Positions 59,468 to 64,000 of a DNA stretch of 64,000 nucleotides are shown here, one piece after another. Source of the stretch: Dehalococcoidia bacterium (lineage in GTDB: Bacteria > Chloroflexota > Dehalococcoidia > Lucifugimonadales > Australimonadaceae); assembly GCA_022820645.1 (NCBI GenBank), contig JAJEFD010000016.1, positions 1 through 64,000 of the forward strand, written 5' to 3'. Under the pieces are notes generated by a model. The model had not been told where the DNA came from. It saw nothing but the letters and a program-made list of their open reading frames with translations, and searched no databases. Position numbers and translations under genes: made by a program. Positions within the stretch are counted from its first letter, which is position 1; each line of letters starts with the position of its first letter.

Positions 59468-60976
59468 ATGTTCGAGGCATTCCTCGACGGACTCGCCGGA
59501 ATGGGGAGTCCAGCCGTGATCGGGGCGATCGTCCTGGGCACGACGCTTGGCGTCCTGTTCGGGGTGATCCCCGGTCTCGGCAGCGTCATCGCGATGACGC
59601 TCATCCTGCCGTTCACGTTCGGCTGGGACCCCATCATCGCGATGTACGTGTTCGCGGGCATCATCGGCACCGCGAGCACCGGCGGCGGCGTACCCGCCAT
59701 CCTGCTCAACACGCCGGGGACGATAGCGAACGTCTGCACGACGTTCGACGGCTTCCCGATGACGAGACGGGGCGAGGGCGGGCGCGCCATAGGACTTGCC
59801 GCAACGGCGTCTGCCCTCGGCACGCTGTTCAGCATCGTCGTGCTTGCGGCGCTACTGCCGCTGGCGGAGATCATGCTGCGGGCGTTCACTCCGCCGGACT
59901 TCTTCTGGCTCATCATCCTGGGCCTCATCGCCGTGACGTTCGCGTCGCGGCAGAACATGGTGAAGGGGATCGCGGCAGGCGGCGTCGGCATCCTCATCGC
60001 GCTCATCGGGTTCAGCCCGGTGTTCGGCGTGAGGCGCTACACGCTCGGGAGCGAGTACCTGTGGGACGGCATCGAGATCGTTCCGCTGGTCATCGGCTTC
60101 TTCGCGCTGAGCGAGCTCATCGTCTACACGTCGCGCGGCGGCTCCATCGCGAGGGACGCGAGCGTCAACCTCGGCGGGTTCCGGCAGATCATGCGCGGCG
60201 CGGTAGAGGTGTTCCAGTACAAGGCGATCCTGCTGCGCGGCTCCGTCATCGGGACGGTCATCGGGGCCATCCCCGGTGCGGGCGGCGCGGTGGCTAACTT
60301 CCTCTCCTACTCGACGGCCAAGCAGGCGTCCAAGACACCGGAACTGTTCGGCACCGGCTATCCGGGCGGGGTGGTCGCGTCCGAGTCGTCCAACGACGCG
60401 AAGGACGGCGGCATCCTGCTGCCGACGCTCACGTTCGGCATCCCCGGCAACGGGGAGATGGTCATCCTGATGGGCGCATTCGTGCTGCACGGCATCCAGC
60501 CGGGCCGGGACCTGCTCGTGAACCGGCTGGACATCGTGTGGGCCATCATCCTGGGCGTCATCGCCGCGCAGGTGCTCACGACCATCATCATCCTGGGCGG
60601 GGGCGCGTGGCTGGCGCGGATCAGCCTCGTGCCGGTGAAGTACATCGCGCCGTTCGTGGCCATCCTCTCGTTCATCGGCGTCTACGCCGTGCGGAGCAAC
60701 ATCTGGGACGTGGCGCTCGCGGTGTTCGCGGCCCTCGTCGGCTTCTCCATGCGACGGGCGGGGTTCCCGCTCATCACGCTGGTCATCGGCTTCGTGCTCG
60801 GGCAACTCGCGGAGGAGAAGTTCACGCAGTCGCTCCAGATATCGGGCGGCGGCTACTCGATATTCTTTACGCGGCCGGTCTCGATCATCCTGCTGCTGGC
60901 CATCGTCTTCATGCTCGGATGGTCGATGTACAAGGCGGCGAAGAAGAACCCCGCGCCACGGGCGGCAGGATCATGA
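59468..60976 (+). CDS. tctA: tripartite tricarboxylate transporter large permease TctA
   Basis: 502 residues, about twelve membrane helices. GTTLGVLFGVIPGLGSVIAM, FAGIIGTASTGGGVPAILLN, TPGTIANVCTTFDGFPM, AIPGAGGAVANFLSYSTAKQ and ESSNDAKDGGILLPTLTFGI, GIPGNGEMVILMGAFVLHG are hallmarks. Sodium- or proton-driven carboxylate uptake. Its TGA overlaps the tctB ATG as ATGA. Confidence 0.94.
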   Translation: MFEAFLDGLAGMGSPAVIGAIVLGTTLGVLFGVIPGLGSVIAMTLILPFTFGWDPIIAMYVFAGIIGTASTGGGVPAILLNTPGTIANVCTTFDGFPMTRRGEGGRAIGLAATASALGTLFSIVVLAALLPLAEIMLRAFTPPDFFWLIILGLIAVTFASRQNMVKGIAAGGVGILIALIGFSPVFGVRRYTLGSEYLWDGIEIVPLVIGFFALSELIVYTSRGGSIARDASVNLGGFRQIMRGAVEVFQYKAILLRGSVIGTVIGAIPGAGGAVANFLSYSTAKQASKTPELFGTGYPGGVVASESSNDAKDGGILLPTLTFGIPGNGEMVILMGAFVLHGIQPGRDLLVNRLDIVWAIILGVIAAQVLTTIIILGGGAWLARISLVPVKYIAPFVAILSFIGVYAVRSNIWDVALAVFAALVGFSMRRAGFPLITLVIGFVLGQLAEEKFTQSLQISGGGYSIFFTRPVSIILLLAIVFMLGWSMYKAAKKNPAPRAAGS

Positions 60977-61527
60977 CGCGCATCAACGGCTTCAACCTCG
61001 GCGTGTACGCCTTCCTGCTCACGATCGCCCTGAGCATCGTCCTCGGCGCAACCGCCTACGCGGGTAAACAGCAGCTTACCGCGTTCGTCATCGGAATCCC
61101 GACGATCACGCTGCTCGTCTTCCTCGTACTCGCCGAGGTCACGCCCCGCCTCGTGAAGCTGACCGGAGCCTTCGGCGTGTCGGAGGACGACGCGCCGCAG
61201 GCCGCCGAGGACGACGCGGGGGGAAGCCCCGGCGGCATGGAGGCGGGCTCGTGGCGGCGCGTCGGCATCGTCTACGGCTGGCTCGTGCTCTACTTCGCGA
61301 TGACGTTCGTCTTCGGGTTCTATATCGCGATACCCGTCTTCATGGTGCTCTTCCTCACCATCGAATCGCGCCTGATCCCCGTCTACGCCGTCGGGGTCAT
61401 GGTGGCGGCTGGTCTGCCGCTGTACATCATCTTTCGGTTGGTGCTGGACATCCCGCTGTGGACCGGCATCCTGCCGCGCATCCTGCCGGGCATCATCGGC
61501 GGCGGCACCGTCCCGCAACTGAACTAG
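60973..61527 (+). CDS. tctB: tripartite tricarboxylate transporter small permease TctB
   Basis: 184 residues, four hydrophobic segments: YAFLLTIALSIVLGATAYAG, LTAFVIGIPTITLLVFLVLA, IVYGWLVLYFAMTFVFGFYI and VGVMVAAGLPLYIIFRLVL. A polar insert (SEDDAPQAAEDDAGGSPGGM) separates the second and third. DUF1468/TctB type. ATG 60973 overlaps the tctA stop, indicating co-translation. Confidence 0.85.
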   Translation: MTRINGFNLGVYAFLLTIALSIVLGATAYAGKQQLTAFVIGIPTITLLVFLVLAEVTPRLVKLTGAFGVSEDDAPQAAEDDAGGSPGGMEAGSWRRVGIVYGWLVLYFAMTFVFGFYIAIPVFMVLFLTIESRLIPVYAVGVMVAAGLPLYIIFRLVLDIPLWTGILPRILPGIIGGGTVPQLN

Positions 61528-61533
61528 GGCGTC

Positions 61534-62196
61534 CTACCCACCGATCAGCACGATCCTCCGGCCCCGCAGCGGCTGGAGCGGCCTGTTGTTCGGCCCGCCG
61601 CTGAACGACTGCAGCGCACTCACCTGCTCTGCCGATACGGAGCCGGCGTCGCGCATCACCACCCACGTCACCGGTTCCTGGCACGGCGGGGTCGTCTTCG
61701 AGCCGGTGTAGTTGTAGAACACGTTCGAGCGAGGCATGAAGGCTGCCGCCCCAGGAGGGAGAGCCGCTGCGCCGCCGGACGCTGCGTCGAGCATCGCCTG
61801 CAGGACGGGGCTGGCACCGCCGAGCCGGAAGAGAACGCCGACCACGAGCGCGTCGCCCGAAGCGTCCTCGTGCACCACGTGCAGCTCCGCGGCGAACTCC
61901 TCGCCGTCAACGCGATGCTCGGCGGGCGCATGGGCGTGGGCCGACAGCAACTCGTAGCGCCGCCCTCCGAGCGTCAGGCTGCTCCCGGAAGCGAACTCCA
62001 CGACGATGGGGCCTCGCGCCGACGCAACGCGACTCGCCTCTCCAGCATACGAGAACGACAGCACCGGGCCGACGGCGGGCCCGTAGCCGGTGATGTCGAT
62101 GGGCGACTGCTGTATTCCCCCGGCGCAGGGCGCGTAATCAGGCGAGAGCGACGCCCAATGCGCCGGGCCGATCGGTCCCGCGTAACCCCACTCCAT
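61534..62196 (-). CDS. alpha-class carbonic anhydrase
   Basis: 220 residues. WGYAGPIGPAHWASL, QQSPIDI, H-A-H in LLSAHAHAPAEHRVDGEEF with the third zinc ligand in AAELHVVHED, and TTPPCQEPVTWVV. All three zinc histidines and the TTPPC block are present, so it should hydrate CO2. No signal peptide is visible, although most bacterial alpha-CAs are exported. The start ATG has no clear Shine-Dalgarno and lies 5 bp after the upstream hydrolase gene; translation by coupling is likely. Confidence 0.9.
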   Translation of the reverse strand: MEWGYAGPIGPAHWASLSPDYAPCAGGIQQSPIDITGYGPAVGPVLSFSYAGEASRVASARGPIVVEFASGSSLTLGGRRYELLSAHAHAPAEHRVDGEEFAAELHVVHEDASGDALVVGVLFRLGGASPVLQAMLDAASGGAAALPPGAAAFMPRSNVFYNYTGSKTTPPCQEPVTWVVMRDAGSVSAEQVSALQSFSGGPNNRPLQPLRGRRIVLIGG

Positions 62197-62201
62197 GGCG
62201 C

Positions 62202-62750
62202 TCAGCTCAGGTACCGGGCGATGACCTCGTCGAGCGGCAGTACCTCGCTGTGCAGAACGTTGCGCACGATGCGGAGTGCGTACTCCTTCACCTCAGGCGG
62301 CTCGCTCTGCCGGTGCACCATCGTGCAGTCCTCCACCACCACGACCTTGTACCGCAGCTGGAACGCGTCGGCGGACGTCCACAGCACCGTGTTGTCGGTC
62401 GACGCCCCGGCGATGATGACGGTGTCGCGGTGCATCGTGCGGAGGACGTAGTCCAGGTCGTTGTGGGAGAAGCCGCTCAGGTAGCGCTTGTAGACGAGCG
62501 TGTCCTTGTCGACCGGTTGCAGCTCCGGGATGACGTCGAGGGCGTCGGTGCCCTCCTTCATCATCACGCGGGACCAGTCGCCGACCTGGTCGCTCTCGCG
62601 CCGCATCGAGTTGACGTGGATGACGGGGACCTCGGCGGCGTAGGCGGCGTCCTTGAGCCGCCGCACGTTCGCCACCATCTCGTAGCCGTACGAGCCGGGC
62701 TCCCAGCCGTAACCCTTCGCCATGTCCAGGATGATCAGTGCGATGTTCAT
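62202..62750 (-). CDS. isochorismatase-like protein, catalytic Cys replaced
   Basis: 182 residues from ATG 62750 (MNIALIILDMAKGYGWEPGS), GGAG upstream. Catalytic-type Asp in LIILDMAKGY and Lys in VYKRYLSGF are in place. The catalytic Cys of the (T)NxCVxxT motif is replaced: IIAGASTDNTVLWTSADAF has Thr there. It may not hydrolyse amides or isochorismate by the usual mechanism. Between LLM oxidoreductase and carbonic anhydrase in a minus-strand set. Confidence 0.85.
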   Translation of the reverse strand: MNIALIILDMAKGYGWEPGSYGYEMVANVRRLKDAAYAAEVPVIHVNSMRRESDQVGDWSRVMMKEGTDALDVIPELQPVDKDTLVYKRYLSGFSHNDLDYVLRTMHRDTVIIAGASTDNTVLWTSADAFQLRYKVVVVEDCTMVHRQSEPPEVKEYALRIVRNVLHSEVLPLDEVIARYLS

Positions 62751-62767
62751 GTTTTCTCCTTGCCGCC

Positions 62768-63634
62768 CTACCCTGCCGCTTCCTTGAAGCGGCGCAGGGC
62801 GTCGATGTGTTCGTCTGCGGACGTGAAGCCCGCGCGCAGCGTGTTGAAGGATATGTGTGTCGCGCCCCAGCCGGTCCACGTTTCGCAGTCGCGCAGCGCG
62901 CCGTCGATGCCACCGCGCGACACCGCAACCCGGGCGTCGACGCCCACGTCGTCCTGTGAGCGCCCCGCTTCAGCGACGAAGTTTCGGAATGCTTCGATCC
63001 GCTCCCTGCCCGCTTCGTCGGCCTGCAACTGCGGGAACCAGCCGTCGCCCATGCGGGCGATGCGGCGCAGCACGCCGTCCGAGCGTCCGCCGCCGAACCA
63101 GATGGGGATGGGACGCTGCACCGGCAACGGCTTGATGCCCGCGCCAGGGATGCTGTGCCATCGGCCCTCGAAGTCGACAACCTCGTTCGTCCAGAGCGCG
63201 CGCAGCAACTCCACCTGCTCCTCGGAGCGCTTGCCGCGGTTGTGGAAGTTCTCGTTCAGCGCCTCGTACTCGACGTCGTTCCAGCCGACGCCGACGCCGA
63301 GGCGGAGCCGTCCGCCACTGAGCACGTCGACCTGCGCGGCCTGCTTGGCGAGGAGCGCCGTCTGGCGCTGCGGCAGGATGATGACGGCGGTGACGAGCTC
63401 GATGCGGCTGGTGAGCGCGGCGAGATAGCCGAACGTGACCATCGGCTCGTGGAAGACGTCCTTGTGCGAATACGGGCCCTGCCAGTTTGGCCTGCGGTTG
63501 GTGTCGGCGCCGAGCACGTGGTCGTAGAAGATGAGGTGCGCGTACCCGAGTCCCTCGGCTGCCTCGGCGAAGGCGCGCACCGCGCCCGGGTCCTCGCCTA
63601 TCTCGTTCTGTGGGAAAACGACGCCTAGCTGCAT
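62768..63634 (-). CDS. LLM-class F420-dependent oxidoreductase
   Basis: 288 residues from ATG 63634 (MQLGVVFPQNEIGEDPGAVR), AGGAG 5 nt upstream; a GTG two codons earlier lacks good spacing. LGYAHLIFYDHVLGADTNRR, RIELVTAVIILPQRQTALLA, VDVLSGGRLRLGVGVGWNDV, SEEQVELLRALWTNEVVDF and PIPIWFGGGRSDGVLRRIAR. Luciferase-like; the N-terminal pattern is of the TIGR03619-type F420 family. Second LLM paralog in the window. Substrate unknown. Confidence 0.88.
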   Translation of the reverse strand: MQLGVVFPQNEIGEDPGAVRAFAEAAEGLGYAHLIFYDHVLGADTNRRPNWQGPYSHKDVFHEPMVTFGYLAALTSRIELVTAVIILPQRQTALLAKQAAQVDVLSGGRLRLGVGVGWNDVEYEALNENFHNRGKRSEEQVELLRALWTNEVVDFEGRWHSIPGAGIKPLPVQRPIPIWFGGGRSDGVLRRIARMGDGWFPQLQADEAGRERIEAFRNFVAEAGRSQDDVGVDARVAVSRGGIDGALRDCETWTGWGATHISFNTLRAGFTSADEHIDALRRFKEAAG

Positions 63635-63699
63635 GTACACTCCTGGTGCGGGTTGCTCGAAGGAGTACCCCCACGGATGATAGCCAACCCAACGCCCGC

Positions 63700-64000
63700 C
63701 TACGACGTCAAGAACTCCAACACGACCTCGTTGAACCGCTCCGCTGCCTGCTGCGGCAGCATGTGGCCAACGCCCTCGAACGGCACGAGCCGGGCGCCGG
63801 GAATGGCGGCGGCGGTCTGCTCGCCCATCTCGAACGCGTTGGTCTGGTCGTCAGTCCCCCAGCACACGAGTGTAGGCGCCTTGATGCGGGGCATCCGTCG
63901 CAGGGTGTTGTACCGGATGCGCGTGTCCGGATTGGTCATGTGCCGCATCACTGACGCGAAGGCTTCCCCATGGCCCGGCAACGAGTTCTTCCGGATGAAG
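63700..64000 (-). CDS. alpha/beta hydrolase (N-terminus beyond window)
   Basis: Only the C-terminal 100 residues are here; the frame stays open to the right edge, and the TTG at 63981 is not a convincing start because coding pattern continues upstream. KAPTLVCWGTDDQTNAFEMG holds the catalytic Asp and LVPFEGVGHMLPQQAAERFN the catalytic His of the triad. The nucleophile elbow lies outside. Generic hydrolase/lyase. Confidence 0.85.
   Translation of the reverse strand, partial: FIRKNSLPGHGEAFASVMRHMTNPDTRIRYNTLRRMPRIKAPTLVCWGTDDQTNAFEMGEQTAAAIPGARLVPFEGVGHMLPQQAAERFNEVVLEFLTS

Overview
The window is GC-rich (roughly two-thirds G+C by eye) bacterial chromosome with tightly packed genes. Three things suggest a member of the Chloroflexota, probably a Dehalococcoidia/SAR202-type organism. 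First, the division genes form a stripped cluster (rsmH-ftsA-ftsZ-nrdR) with no mur, ftsI or mraY genes. Second, there are many paralogous amidohydrolases, F420-type luciferase-like oxidoreductases and MFS carriers. Third, short palindromic repeats are scattered between genes. This placement is inference; the window holds no rRNA or taxonomic marker beyond the housekeeping proteins.

Layout. 1-1.4 kb: 3' end of a Calx-beta repeat surface protein with a strong terminator, then a 390-bp non-coding stretch and tRNA-Ala. 1.9-7.6 kb: homocysteine methyltransferase/MTHFR fusion, lactate permease, a small membrane protein, a methyltransferase and an aminotransferase. 8-17.2 kb: housekeeping block rsmH, ftsA, ftsZ, nrdR, pdxA, proC, yggT-like, degV-like, pepA. 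17.2-26.3 kb: an internally duplicated cupin, tRNA-His, SDR + Rieske + molybdopterin hydroxylase large subunit, tRNA-Arg and an RND transporter. 26.4-36.9 kb: methyltransferase, three MFS carriers, epimerase, peptide-binding lipoprotein and small unknown genes, separated by dispersed palindromic repeats. 36.9-39.3 kb: an AT-rich PLD/zinc-ribbon gene next to an arfB-selenoprotein pair. 39.3-48.6 kb: catabolic oxidoreductases, a D-aminoacylase-like hydrolase, a two-component system, a lone cyclic-nucleotide-binding protein and a three-gene Qor/Ldh/GlcG operon. 48.7-48.9 kb: a probable small RNA gene on the minus strand. 49-61.5 kb: metallo-hydrolase, three amidohydrolase-2 paralogs, hydantoinase A/B and a tripartite tricarboxylate transporter. 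61.5-64 kb: alpha-carbonic anhydrase, isochorismatase-like protein, LLM oxidoreductase and a truncated alpha/beta hydrolase.

The strongest unexpected signal is at 37655-38833. Two minus-strand reading frames that look like separate genes are one gene read through an in-frame TGA. The TGA sits in a U-x-x-C motif of a glycine/sarcosine/betaine reductase selenoprotein-B-like protein. It is followed by a compact hairpin with a GGUCA loop 17 nt downstream, at nearly the same distance and with nearly the same loop as the Escherichia coli fdhF SECIS. A conventional annotation would split or discard this gene.

The second is a rod-shaped transcript at 48737-48849 (minus). A TTGACA-18-TAAGAT promoter sets its start exactly at the closing helix, and a T6 tract follows its 3' end. 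Other points of interest are a four-copy CAAGATTTCA operator-like array upstream of the hydantoinase operon, a 42-bp exact dispersed repeat, several enzymes lacking catalytic residues, and many near-leaderless genes with extended -10 promoters.
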